Below are positions 24,642 through 33,154 of a stretch of 64,000 bases of DNA, in pieces. Where the stretch lies: NCBI GenBank assembly GCA_002421685.1, contig DISB01000007.1:1-64000 (forward strand). Reading direction: 5' to 3'. Positions within the stretch are counted from its first letter, which is position 1; the number at the start of each line of letters is the position of its first letter. The notes below the pieces were generated by a model. The model saw only the letters and a list, made by a program, of their open reading frames with translations, had not been told where the DNA came from and searched no databases. This stretch comes from Bacteroidetes bacterium UBA6221 (GTDB taxonomy: Bacteria > Bacteroidota > Bacteroidia > Chitinophagales > Chitinophagaceae). The position numbers and the translations under genes are program-made.

Positions 24642-25700
24642 TTATTCTTTGCCCCGCTCCAGTGTAAAGCCGAATGACGACCCTACGCCCAGCTTGCTGC
24701 GTACGGTTACGGTTTGCCCGTGTGCTTCTACTATATGTTTCACAATGGCCAGCCCAAGGCCCGTGCCGCCTATATTGCGGGCCCGGCTGCGGTCGGCACG
24801 GTAAAAGCGTTCAAATATGCGGGGCAGGTGCTCTTCGGCTATGCCCGGCCCGTTGTCCGACACTTCGATGTATATGGTTTTTTCATCCATCTCGTAGCAA
24901 CCGCTGGTTACCTGGCCACCCTCGTTCCCATACTTTATGGCATTCTCTACCAGGTTGGCCAGCACCTGCCTTATTTTGGGCTTGTCGGCATAAACGGTGA
25001 GCGGCCTCTCTGTGCCTTTCTTCAACAGCAGTTCTATTCCTTTTTCTTTGGCTCTCAGGGCCATCTCATCATATACGTCTTTTACCAGTTCCTGTATTAC
25101 GAATGACTCCTGTATGATCGGTATCCGCCCCGATTCCAGCTTGGATATCTCGTCCAGGTCATCTACCAGGCTCACCAGCCTGTCTATGCCCCGGGCTGCG
25201 TTATTCAGAAACTTCAGGTTTACATTTTCGTCGTGGATAGCCCCGCCCGCAAGTGTGTCTATATAGCCTTGTACGGCGAAGATAGGTGTGCGCAGTTCGT
25301 GGGCAAGGTTCATCAGGAACTCTTTCCTGAACTGCTCGTTGGCGCGCAGCATCTCTATCTCGTCGCGCTTTTGCGCGGCCCATTTCTGTACGTCCATGTT
25401 CACCTCTTCCAGCGACTTTTGCGGCAGGATGTTTTCGTAGAAGAATTCCTCCTTTTTGGTGGCCTTGGTCTGGTAGATGAACTTGTATATCAGCTTTATC
25501 TTGCGGTATATGAAGCGCTGCAGGGTGTAGTTGTATATCCAGTATATGATGACGAACGTGGTGCCGAAAACTATGAGCGGAATATACCACTGCCCCCATG
25601 CCAGGAACAGGCTCATCACCGCATTGACGGATGATATGATGAGTGCCGTGATGGTGGATAACAGCCTGGGAGAGGCGTTCTTGGTATCGAGGAATGACAT
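24642..25700 (-). CDS. Sensor histidine kinase, PhoR-like
   Basis: The 352-residue kinase has two N-terminal membrane segments (about 12-30 and 36-55) with almost no extracellular loop. A linker helix and the HisKA domain follow, with the phosphorylated His in LAHELRTP near residue 138. The ATPase domain has its N box (NLVENAIKYG), G1 (DNGPGI), F box (FERFYR) and G2 (GTGLGLAIV). No periplasmic sensor or PAS domain is visible, so the signal may be sensed in or near the membrane. The response regulator gene lies 13 bases upstream on the same strand. PhoR-like phosphate sensing is a common annotation of such kinases but is not established. Confidence 0.92.
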   Translation of the reverse strand: MSFLDTKNASPRLLSTITALIISSVNAVMSLFLAWGQWYIPLIVFGTTFVIIYWIYNYTLQRFIYRKIKLIYKFIYQTKATKKEEFFYENILPQKSLEEVNMDVQKWAAQKRDEIEMLRANEQFRKEFLMNLAHELRTPIFAVQGYIDTLAGGAIHDENVNLKFLNNAARGIDRLVSLVDDLDEISKLESGRIPIIQESFVIQELVKDVYDEMALRAKEKGIELLLKKGTERPLTVYADKPKIRQVLANLVENAIKYGNEGGQVTSGCYEMDEKTIYIEVSDNGPGIAEEHLPRIFERFYRADRSRARNIGGTGLGLAIVKHIVEAHGQTVTVRSKLGVGSSFGFTLERGKE

Positions 25701-25713
25701 AGTTTAATTAAAA

Positions 25714-26397
25714 CTACACCATTTCAAATTTATATCCTACGCCTTTCACGGTAGTTATCAGGTCGAGGCCTATCTTCTGGCGTATCTTCCTTATGTGTAC
25801 GTCAATGGTGCGGTCGCCTACTATTACTTCAGTGCCCCATACTCTTTGCAGTATCTCGTTGCGCAGGAACACGCGGCCGGGCTTGGATGCCAGCAGCAGC
25901 AATAGTTCAAACTCTTTCTTGGCCAGTATGATTTCCCTGCCCTGGTAGGTAACTGTGAACTTGGTCTTGTTGATCTCCAGGTCGCCGAAGGTGAGTTTCT
26001 GTTCTTTGTCGTCATCGGGCCGGGTGCGGCGCAGGGCGGCGGCTATACGGGTGAGCAACAGTTCCGGTTTTATCGGTTTGGCTATATAGTCATCCGCCCC
26101 CAGGTTCAGTCCTTCTATCTCCGACCGCTCGTCGCTGAGCGCGGTAAGGAAAATAATAGCTATCTGCTCCAGTCCGGGTGTTTGCCGCAATTCCTTTATC
26201 GTTTGCCTGCCATCTTTGTTGGGCATCATCACGTCCAGCAACACCAGGTCGGGTTTGAATTCCTTTGCTTTTCTCAAAGCTTCATAACCATCCGCGGCTG
26301 TGGCCACCTGGTAGCCTTTGCCTTTTAAGTTGTAGCTGATAAATTCAACTATATCCGGTTCGTCGTCAACTACCAATATTTTCCCAGGAAAGTCCAT
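25714..26397 (-). CDS. OmpR/PhoB-family response regulator
   Basis: The 227-residue regulator has a receiver domain with acidic pocket DDEPD, the phosphorylated Asp in LVLLDVMMPN, Thr/Ser in FLTALSD, and Lys in YIAKPI. A winged-helix DNA-binding domain follows, with the usual LL.SKPGRVFLRNEIL, VGDRTIDVHIRKIRQKIG and GVGYKFE sequence. The ATG at 26397 is preferred to one eight codons earlier, because the domain begins just after it. It is the first gene of an operon with the downstream kinase, with 13 bases between them. Target genes are unknown. Confidence 0.94.
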   Translation of the reverse strand: MDFPGKILVVDDEPDIVEFISYNLKGKGYQVATAADGYEALRKAKEFKPDLVLLDVMMPNKDGRQTIKELRQTPGLEQIAIIFLTALSDERSEIEGLNLGADDYIAKPIKPELLLTRIAAALRRTRPDDDKEQKLTFGDLEINKTKFTVTYQGREIILAKKEFELLLLLASKPGRVFLRNEILQRVWGTEVIVGDRTIDVHIRKIRQKIGLDLITTVKGVGYKFEMV

Positions 26398-26519
26398 ATA
26401 TACCTCTGAAATCCGGCACAATATTAAGTCGGTAAATGTGAACTGTAAAGGAATAGCACATTATCTTATTGTTAAGCCACCCCGTTTTAACATCATGTAG
26501 TCCAATGACTGTTAATATT

Positions 26520-27467
26520 TTATCGCAGTGTCACATTACCCGAACCCACGGCAAAACCGCCCTGGAATATCTCTATTTTGTAATCGCCGGCCTTATAATC
26601 GCTATCCTGGTTCCAGTCTACTACCACATCATCTACCTTGGTATTTTTTGGTACCTCTATCAGCTTGGATAATGTATAGTTTAACGAAGAACCATCGTCC
26701 AGCGTGGTCACACCCGAACCATAGGCAGCATTACTCAGTACATTGCCTTGCGGGCCCGTAATGCGCAGGTAGAATTCGGTAACGCTGGTTTCTTTAATCC
26801 TGTTCTCATCTATATCAAACATGATGCGCATTACATCCACACGTTTGGCCCTTTGTGTTTCATTCACTTTTTTGCCACCACGTTTTATATCTATAGGCAT
26901 CATGCGTATGTTGGATACATGCAATATAGAACCCAGTTTGGCCAGTTGCTCTCTTTCCGCATCCAGGGCGTCGCGTTCGTCCAGCAGTATTTCCTTTTCT
27001 ACGCCCAGTCGCTCGTTATCGCTTTCCAGGGAGGCTATCCGCTCTTCATAGGTTTGTACTTTGCTGTTCAGCAGGTTGATGAGGCGCTTGGCCTGGCCCA
27101 GTTCGGCGGAGGTTGCGTTTTTATTCTTTATAATGGCGTCTATTTGTTTTCTTAGCTGGGCTATTTCGCCGTCTTTATCGCCCAGCAGGTTCTGCATTTC
27201 AGAGTTTTTCGATACCAGTTCATCCAGGCGAACCAACGCTGCGTTGTAATCCGACTCCACTGATTTGCGTGAAGAATCGGAGAAATTAAATTCAGCCTGC
27301 ACCTGGTCGCGTTGCTTCGCAGCCTTATTGCTGCTTACAATAAAATATATGTTGGACGCCAGTAGCAAAATAATAACCGCCCAATAGGCCTTGGTATAAT
27401 CCCGCTTAGGCTCTTGAGGTCGTCCTGCAGGTTGCTGTTGTTCGGGTTGATTCAATTCCTGACTCAT
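26520..27467 (-). CDS. Membrane-anchored coiled-coil protein
   Basis: The 315-residue protein has a proline- and glutamine-rich N terminus, one membrane segment at about residues 29-46, and a coiled coil of roughly 130 residues after it. The last 120 residues look like a globular beta-rich domain. I do not recognise a named family for it, although similar proteins are widespread in Bacteroidota. The start at 27467 is preferred to 27554, as the membrane segment then lies near the N terminus. The domain probably faces the periplasm. A role as an envelope scaffold or adhesin-linker is possible but speculative. It is divergent from the exonuclease-holA operon. Confidence 0.75.
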   Translation of the reverse strand: MSQELNQPEQQQPAGRPQEPKRDYTKAYWAVIILLLASNIYFIVSSNKAAKQRDQVQAEFNFSDSSRKSVESDYNAALVRLDELVSKNSEMQNLLGDKDGEIAQLRKQIDAIIKNKNATSAELGQAKRLINLLNSKVQTYEERIASLESDNERLGVEKEILLDERDALDAEREQLAKLGSILHVSNIRMMPIDIKRGGKKVNETQRAKRVDVMRIMFDIDENRIKETSVTEFYLRITGPQGNVLSNAAYGSGVTTLDDGSSLNYTLSKLIEVPKNTKVDDVVVDWNQDSDYKAGDYKIEIFQGGFAVGSGNVTLR

Positions 27468-27616
27468 ATAAAAAACTGATTTGTTTACAAACGTACATGA
27501 AAAATAGGCTTTTTTAGCCATCATCCAAACTGAAATTAACGCCGGGGATGGCATAATTGTTACCTCGTCGAAAAAATATGTATCATTACGGGGGAAATTT
27601 TAACAAGTCGATAATT

Positions 27617-28339
27617 ATGCAACACCATCAGCATATCATGTTTATGGATATAGAAACGGTGCCCCTGGTACCGGATTATTCTACCCTCTCTGAAAGAATG
27701 CAGGTCGAATGGAAAAAGAAATGCAAATTCCTTAAGAAAGAAGCAGAAGAAGGTACGCCATACGCCGAATTGTTCAGGGACAGGGCAGGGGTGTTTTCAG
27801 AGTTTGCTAAAGTGATATGCATAGGTTTCGGCAGCCTGCACCATGCTGACGGGCAGTGGCGTATGCGGCTCAAGTCGATAGCTATGGATGATGAGCAACT
27901 GCTGCTGGCTGAATTTGCAGATGTTGTAGCGCGTTTCGTGGCCTATAATTCGCAGATGGTTTTTTGCGGGCATAATATCAGGGAATTTGATATTCCTTTT
28001 TTGTACAGGCGCATGTTGATCAACGGTGTACCTTTGCCACCCGTCATGAGCCTAAGTGGTAAGAAACCATGGGAAAACCCGCACCTGGATACGCTGGAGA
28101 TGTGGAAGTTTGGCGATTATAAGAATTATACTTCGCTGGCATTGCTGGCAGAAGTGATGGGCATACCTTCGCCCAAAAATGATATAGACGGCAGCATGGT
28201 GGCCGATGTATATTATAACCAGAAAGACCTGCCGCGCATAGCCCGCTATTGCCTGCAGGATGTGGCCACCGCAGCCAGGGTGTACCTGAGGCTGCGCGGC
28301 GAAGAAGATATATTTGAACAAGTATTTGTGGATGAATAA
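27617..28339 (+). CDS. Predicted 3'-5' exonuclease, DnaQ/PolB-like
   Basis: The 240-residue protein has the ribonuclease H-like exonuclease core of the PolB-like family (PF10108 type). The first metal-binding motif is MDIETVP near the N terminus, the second is GHNIREFDIPFL in the middle, and a C-terminal YCLQDVATAARV carries the last acidic residue. It probably degrades single-stranded DNA or RNA. The start at 27617 is chosen because it leads straight into the first motif. The stop codon lies two bases before the holA start, so the two form an operon and may both serve DNA replication or repair. Confidence 0.85.
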   Translation: MQHHQHIMFMDIETVPLVPDYSTLSERMQVEWKKKCKFLKKEAEEGTPYAELFRDRAGVFSEFAKVICIGFGSLHHADGQWRMRLKSIAMDDEQLLLAEFADVVARFVAYNSQMVFCGHNIREFDIPFLYRRMLINGVPLPPVMSLSGKKPWENPHLDTLEMWKFGDYKNYTSLALLAEVMGIPSPKNDIDGSMVADVYYNQKDLPRIARYCLQDVATAARVYLRLRGEEDIFEQVFVDE

Positions 28340-28341
28340 CG

Positions 28342-29352
28342 ATGGCGCCGGAATTTAAAAAGATATTACAGAGCTTAGAGAAAAGGGAGTATGCCCCGGT
28401 GTACCTTGTGGACGGCGAAGAGCCGTTTTACATTGACATGCTTACTGAGTATTTTGAAGATAAGATACTGCAGCCGCATGAGCGTGATTTCAACCTGATG
28501 GTGCTGTACGGCAAAGATGTAGAATGGGCAGATGTGGTGAATGCCTGCAGGCGTTTCCCTATGTTTGCGGAGAGGCAGGTAGTGATACTAAAGGATGCCG
28601 CGCAAATGCGCTCGCTGAACGAACTGGCCGGGTATCTTGAAAATCCTGCACCCACTACGGTGTTCCTGATAGAGCACAGGTTTAAAAAAGCCGATGGCCG
28701 CGGCAAGCTCGTGAAATACGCCAAAGAGAAAGGCTATTATTTTACGAGCGATAAGATAAAGGACGAGCAGGTGCCGGGCTGGATACAGGCTTATGGCAAA
28801 GAAACAGACTTTGCCGTGGGCGAACGTGAATCGCAGATACTGGCCACTTATTTAGGCAACGACCTGCAAAAAATAGCCAACGAAATAGCTAAGGTGCGCA
28901 TCAATGTGCCGGAAGAAAAAGCGCTTACTGCCGAAATGATACAGAAGTACATCGGTATCAGCAGGGAGTATAATGTTTTTGAATTTCCCGAAACGCTGAC
29001 CAATGGTGATAAAGACAAGCTGTATCGTATGCTGGCCTATTTTATTGCCAATCCTAAATCTTCTCCCATGCCTTTGCTCATAGGCTCGTTTTACAGCCAC
29101 TTTTCAAAATTGTACCAGGGTTGTTTCCTGGCAGGCAAGCCTGAAAAGGACGCTGCAGCCGCGTTAGGCACCTTCCCCGGAAGGGCGAGGCAGATTATTG
29201 CCACGGCTCAGAAATATTCTTCGCACAGGATAGAAGCCTGCCTGCTGCTGTTGGGCAAATACAGCACGAAAGCGGTAGGTATAGACAGCAATGCAGACGA
29301 CCGCGAACTGCTGAAGGAGATGATCGGTAAAATGGAGCTTGTACTGGGTTAG
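28342..29352 (+). CDS. holA: DNA polymerase III subunit delta
   Basis: The 336-residue protein is HolA, the clamp-loader subunit that opens the sliding clamp on DNA. The N-terminal sequence APVYLVDGEEPFYID is the family start. The middle segment with AEMIQKYIGISREYNVFEFPETLTNGD is the conserved link to the C-terminal collar domain. Length is typical. It starts two bases after the exonuclease gene, and its stop codon shares three bases with the stop codon of ribF on the other strand. Essential for replication, so it is expected to be expressed constitutively. Confidence 0.93.
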   Translation: MAPEFKKILQSLEKREYAPVYLVDGEEPFYIDMLTEYFEDKILQPHERDFNLMVLYGKDVEWADVVNACRRFPMFAERQVVILKDAAQMRSLNELAGYLENPAPTTVFLIEHRFKKADGRGKLVKYAKEKGYYFTSDKIKDEQVPGWIQAYGKETDFAVGERESQILATYLGNDLQKIANEIAKVRINVPEEKALTAEMIQKYIGISREYNVFEFPETLTNGDKDKLYRMLAYFIANPKSSPMPLLIGSFYSHFSKLYQGCFLAGKPEKDAAAALGTFPGRARQIIATAQKYSSHRIEACLLLLGKYSTKAVGIDSNADDRELLKEMIGKMELVLG

Positions 29353-30278
29353 GCGTCGAGCCTTGTCCTCGCCGCTATCTCATCTTTTTTCAGTTGTGCC
29401 TTTAGTTCGTCCAGCGAGTTGAATTTCCGTTCATCGCGCAGGCGCGCTACAAATACGATTTCCATCTGTTCATCATATACTTCGGCTGAAAAGTCGAAAA
29501 TATGTGCTTCTATATGCAGGATATGTTCGGCACTCACCGTTGGCCTGTAGCCTATATTCAGCATGGCGTTATACGCCACACCGTTGTGCAGGATATGCAC
29601 GGCATACACGCCGTTTGCAGGAACCAATTGCTCTGCATGGGCGGGAACGATATTGGCCGTAGGGTAGCCTATAGTGCGGCCAAGCTGCGCACCCCGATGC
29701 ACCCTACCTGCCAACGAATAATGCCTGCCCAGCATTTGTGTTGCTTCATCTACTTGCCCCGCAGCAATGGCCTGCCTGATTTTGGTGGAGCTTACGGCTG
29801 CTTCATCTATCAGTTGTGCGGATATTTCTACCACGTCAAAACGATATTCTTTCTGTATATCCTTCAGCAAGTGGATATCGCCTTTGCGGTCATGACCGAA
29901 ATGATGGTCGTAGCCGATGACTATAGCTGCGGGATGAAAAGTCTTTACAAGAAAATCTGAAATATATTCATGGGCAGATAACCCGGCAAACTCTTTAGTG
30001 AAAGGCACTACAACAACATGCCTGATTCCCGCTTCTGTAATAAGTTCCAGTTTTTTATCCAGTGGTGTGAGTATCTGTATAGGCTGGTCGGGATATATCA
30101 GTTTACGCGGGTGTGGCTCAAAGGTGAGCAATATACTCTCGCCGCCTATGGCCTTTGCATGTTCGCATACTTTGTCAAGAATAACGCGGTGCCCCTGGTG
30201 TACGCCGTCGAAGGTGCCGATAGTAATAACCGGGGTAGTAAATGCCGGTAAGTCGCTGATGGAATAATATATAGCCAT
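29349..30278 (-). CDS. ribF: Bifunctional riboflavin kinase/FAD synthetase
   Basis: The 309-residue enzyme turns riboflavin into FMN and then FAD. The N-terminal adenylyltransferase domain contains GTFDGVHQGHR with the HxGH-like nucleotide motif, and VIGYDHHFGHDR further on. The C-terminal flavokinase domain has GRTIGYPTANI and the downstream NIGYRPTV pattern. Both halves seem complete. It is the last gene of a possible minus-strand operon behind kynU and a lipoprotein gene (36-base gap). Its stop codon overlaps that of holA. Together with ribBA at 48665 it supplies flavins for the flavoenzymes in the window. Confidence 0.95.
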   Translation of the reverse strand: MAIYYSISDLPAFTTPVITIGTFDGVHQGHRVILDKVCEHAKAIGGESILLTFEPHPRKLIYPDQPIQILTPLDKKLELITEAGIRHVVVVPFTKEFAGLSAHEYISDFLVKTFHPAAIVIGYDHHFGHDRKGDIHLLKDIQKEYRFDVVEISAQLIDEAAVSSTKIRQAIAAGQVDEATQMLGRHYSLAGRVHRGAQLGRTIGYPTANIVPAHAEQLVPANGVYAVHILHNGVAYNAMLNIGYRPTVSAEHILHIEAHIFDFSAEVYDEQMEIVFVARLRDERKFNSLDELKAQLKKDEIAARTRLDA

Positions 30279-30315
30279 GTATTAAAAAACGGGGCAAAGT
30301 TAAGAATAACAGCAA

Positions 30316-31113
30316 TTAATTAAGTTTGACATATACACCGGCTGCTGTGGCGCCATTGCCAAATCCACAATCCATTTTGCCATCCACATAATCCACAACC
30401 GCGAAGCCCTGATAAAACCTGATACGTATAGCGCAGGGGCCAAATCCCTCTGACCGGTAAATTGCTTCATTGCCGGCCAGGGGCAGTTCGGTTGCATCTA
30501 ATATGGCCAGGTTGCGTGCAGGTGCAGCCGATACATTGTCGAAAGAAACAACAATATGCTCCGCTTTCTTTATTACAGTCATATGCCCCTGCGCACCTGT
30601 TGTGCCATAGCTATATACATATGTTCCCGAGATATCCGCTTTCGCATCTATGCCGGGAACGGTTACAGCTGTATCAGTCCTCATCAGCGATGTGCTGTAG
30701 GTTTCGTCGCCTGTCGGGGATGTCCATCTTCCTTCGGCGGCGTGTGCATCGGGCTCAAATTCCCATATGCCTGAGATGTCGCCATCGGGCCATATCTCCA
30801 GGATGCGGTACCGGTTATCCTGTATCGTACCCAGCAGATTTATGGGCCTGGGGTTTTTATTTTCTGTGTAGAATAGACTGCCCTTCACCACGTCCCCAAA
30901 TTCCTTATACCACATCAACACCGGGTATTTGCCGTCCAGGTTGCCCTGCCAGGCGTATATATGATTTATGGTGTCTTTCCAGGGTTGTAGTATGTATGTT
31001 CTTTCTGTTGCCGCGCTGTCTGTTTCCCCCTTGCCCGCATTATCTGTGCTATTGGCATCGCAAGACTGCAATATCCAGCAAAGTATAGCGATAATATATA
31101 GAGCGGGGCGCAT
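30316..31113 (-). CDS. Putative lipoprotein of unknown function
   Basis: The 265-residue protein has a lipoprotein signal with LQSC ending at Cys18, followed by a low-complexity linker rich in Ser, Thr, Asp and Glu. The mature part has repeated beta-strand-like segments, and two halves each contain a G-x-W or G-x-Y strand pattern, but no domain is recognised. It is between kynU (25 bases upstream) and ribF (36 bases downstream) on one strand, so it may share a transcript, yet a functional link with flavin or tryptophan metabolism is not evident. Confidence 0.75.
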   Translation of the reverse strand: MRPALYIIAILCWILQSCDANSTDNAGKGETDSAATERTYILQPWKDTINHIYAWQGNLDGKYPVLMWYKEFGDVVKGSLFYTENKNPRPINLLGTIQDNRYRILEIWPDGDISGIWEFEPDAHAAEGRWTSPTGDETYSTSLMRTDTAVTVPGIDAKADISGTYVYSYGTTGAQGHMTVIKKAEHIVVSFDNVSAAPARNLAILDATELPLAGNEAIYRSEGFGPCAIRIRFYQGFAVVDYVDGKMDCGFGNGATAAGVYVKLN

Positions 31114-31138
31114 CGTTCCTTTTATAGTGTATGCAGTG

Positions 31139-32416
31139 TCATGAACGGTTCACAGTTTGCAGTATCTCATAAAACCTGTACACGTCTTCAAAAGAATTGT
31201 ATAAAGGTACGGGAGCTATGCGTATTACATTTGGCTCCCGCCAGTCTGCTATCACACCATTTTTGGTGAGTGCATCAAATACTTCTCTGCCGTTATCGGC
31301 AAACAGGAGCGACAACTGGCAGCCGCGCCTTGTTGGGTCAGACGGCGTTATAATTTCAAAAGACAGGTGTTTTATCTGCTTCAGCAGGAACTCTGCAAAG
31401 CCTGTTAGTTTTTCACTTTTTTCACGCAAGGCTTTCATCCCGGCCTTGTCGTGAATGTCGAGGGCAGCATTGTGAGCTACCATATTGAATACAGGGGCGT
31501 TGCTCATCTGCCAGCTGCCTGCATTGTTTTGCGGTATAAAACCCTTACGCATTTTAAATCGGTCTTTCTCGTCGTTGCCCCACCAGCCGCCGAGTCGGAA
31601 TATTTCGGGGTTGCCGCAATGTTTTTCATGAACATACAATCCGCCTACGCCACCGGGGCCCGAATTTAGGTATTTGTATGAACACCAGCAGGCAAAGTCC
31701 ACATCCCAGTCATGCAGTTGCATGGGTATATTACCTGCTGCATGTGCCAGGTCGTAACCGGCATAGGCGCCCGCTTTATGTGCGGCTGCAGTTATCTGCT
31801 TCAGGTCGAAGTATTGTCCTGTATAATAGTTCACCCCGCCCAACATGACCAGTGCCAGGCTATCGCCGGCTTCCTCTATCGCCCGGATGATATCCTCCTC
31901 TTCGATGATGTGTTTGCCCGGCTTAGGTGCAATTTCAATAATTGCGTCTTCAGGATCGTAACCATGCATGCGCACCTGCGTCTCTACAGCATACTGGTCG
32001 CTGGGGAATGCGCCGGCTTCCATCAATATCTTGTACCTGTTGCCACCGGGGCGATAAAATGAGATCATCAGCAGGTGCAGGTTGACGGTAAGTGTATTTG
32101 TAGCCACTACCTCGTCTTTTTTTGCCCCTACCACCCTTGCCAGCCTTTCTGAAAAGATCTGATGGTATGAAAACCAGGAATTTGCGGCCTGGAAATGGCC
32201 CTCAACACCGTATTTTGCCCAGTCTTTCAGCTCCTGCTGCATCAGGTATTCCACACTCCTGGGCTGCAGGCCCAGTGAGTTGCCGCACATATATACCACG
32301 TCTTTCCCGTTGTGTTGCGGAAAATTAAAACGGGTGCGGAAATGATATAGTGTGTCCACCTGGTCTAAGTCCCGTGCAAAAGCCTGAGTAGCTTCGTATT
32401 GTATATCCATCATCAT
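31139..32416 (-). CDS. kynU: Kynureninase
   Basis: The 425-residue PLP enzyme cleaves kynurenine or 3-hydroxykynurenine to anthranilate or 3-hydroxyanthranilate and alanine, in the tryptophan-to-NAD path. The N-terminal segment YMCGNSLGLQPRS and the TNTLTVNLHLLM segment fit the family. The PLP lysine is in CWCSYKYLNSGPGG. The ending WREPNVIRIAPVPLYNSFEDVYRF is also typical. Three ATGs follow each other near 32416; an upstream in-frame ATG at 32437 would add seven residues. No other kynurenine-pathway gene is in the window. It is the first gene of a possible operon with a lipoprotein and ribF. Confidence 0.94.
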   Translation of the reverse strand: MMMDIQYEATQAFARDLDQVDTLYHFRTRFNFPQHNGKDVVYMCGNSLGLQPRSVEYLMQQELKDWAKYGVEGHFQAANSWFSYHQIFSERLARVVGAKKDEVVATNTLTVNLHLLMISFYRPGGNRYKILMEAGAFPSDQYAVETQVRMHGYDPEDAIIEIAPKPGKHIIEEEDIIRAIEEAGDSLALVMLGGVNYYTGQYFDLKQITAAAHKAGAYAGYDLAHAAGNIPMQLHDWDVDFACWCSYKYLNSGPGGVGGLYVHEKHCGNPEIFRLGGWWGNDEKDRFKMRKGFIPQNNAGSWQMSNAPVFNMVAHNAALDIHDKAGMKALREKSEKLTGFAEFLLKQIKHLSFEIITPSDPTRRGCQLSLLFADNGREVFDALTKNGVIADWREPNVIRIAPVPLYNSFEDVYRFYEILQTVNRS

Positions 32417-32548
32417 ACTTTGCGCAAAAGTAATCAATGCTGCTTGCTTTTTCGGAGTACGACAAAGTGTTAAAAGAATTATAAGATACCTCTATGCTCA
32501 ACCATTGGCCCGTGTCTTTGGTTATACAGGTGAACAAAACTCGGACGT

Positions 32549-33061
32549 ATGAAAAAGCTAATATTATTTTTAGGGTTGTCTGCAACGATATTATTGACGG
32601 GGATAACAGCGAATGCTCAAAGCGGTGCAATAGGCCTGCGCGCTACGCCCGATGGTGGTGGTTTTACAGGTAAAGCCTATATAAGCCGTTACCTGGCGTT
32701 TGAAGGAATGCTGAATGCCGGCGGTATACTCGGCCTGAGCGGCGAAAGCTTTACTGCGGTGGCGTTGCTGGAAGCCCATATTCCATTGCCAGACAATTCG
32801 TGGCGGCTGATATTCGGCGGCGGGTTGCATGGCGGTGTATGGGACAATGGCCGCTGGTATCGTTACAGGGATGATGTGTGGGTAAACGATGCCCAGCCGA
32901 TAATAGGTGTGGACGCAATAGGCGGGGTTGAATATATTTTCAAGAATATACCGTTAGGGCTGAGCGCTGATATAAAACCGGCCATCAACTTTACAGGTGG
33001 TGGACCGGAATTCTTCAGTCATAATATGTTTGGCCTGTCGGCAAGATTTGTTTTCAGGTAG
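32549..33061 (+). CDS. Small outer membrane beta-barrel-like protein
   Basis: The 170-residue protein has a signal peptide MKKLILFLGLSATILLTGITANAQ with probable cleavage after Gln24. The mature part has about eight alternating beta strands rich in Gly and aromatic residues and ends in Phe-Arg-like SARFVFR, as many outer membrane barrels do. It is therefore probably an eight-stranded barrel, similar in shape to OmpX or PagP, but I do not claim a family. It is divergent from kynU and convergent with the acyl-CoA dehydrogenase gene. No operon partner is seen. Confidence 0.75.
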   Translation: MKKLILFLGLSATILLTGITANAQSGAIGLRATPDGGGFTGKAYISRYLAFEGMLNAGGILGLSGESFTAVALLEAHIPLPDNSWRLIFGGGLHGGVWDNGRWYRYRDDVWVNDAQPIIGVDAIGGVEYIFKNIPLGLSADIKPAINFTGGGPEFFSHNMFGLSARFVFR

Positions 33062-33154
33062 TGTGTTGTGGTTCGGTGTTGTTGATTTCTGAACAAAAGC
33101 GGTTGTCTCCTATGTTTGTGCAAACAAGCGGGATACGGCCGCTTTCTTTTTTCG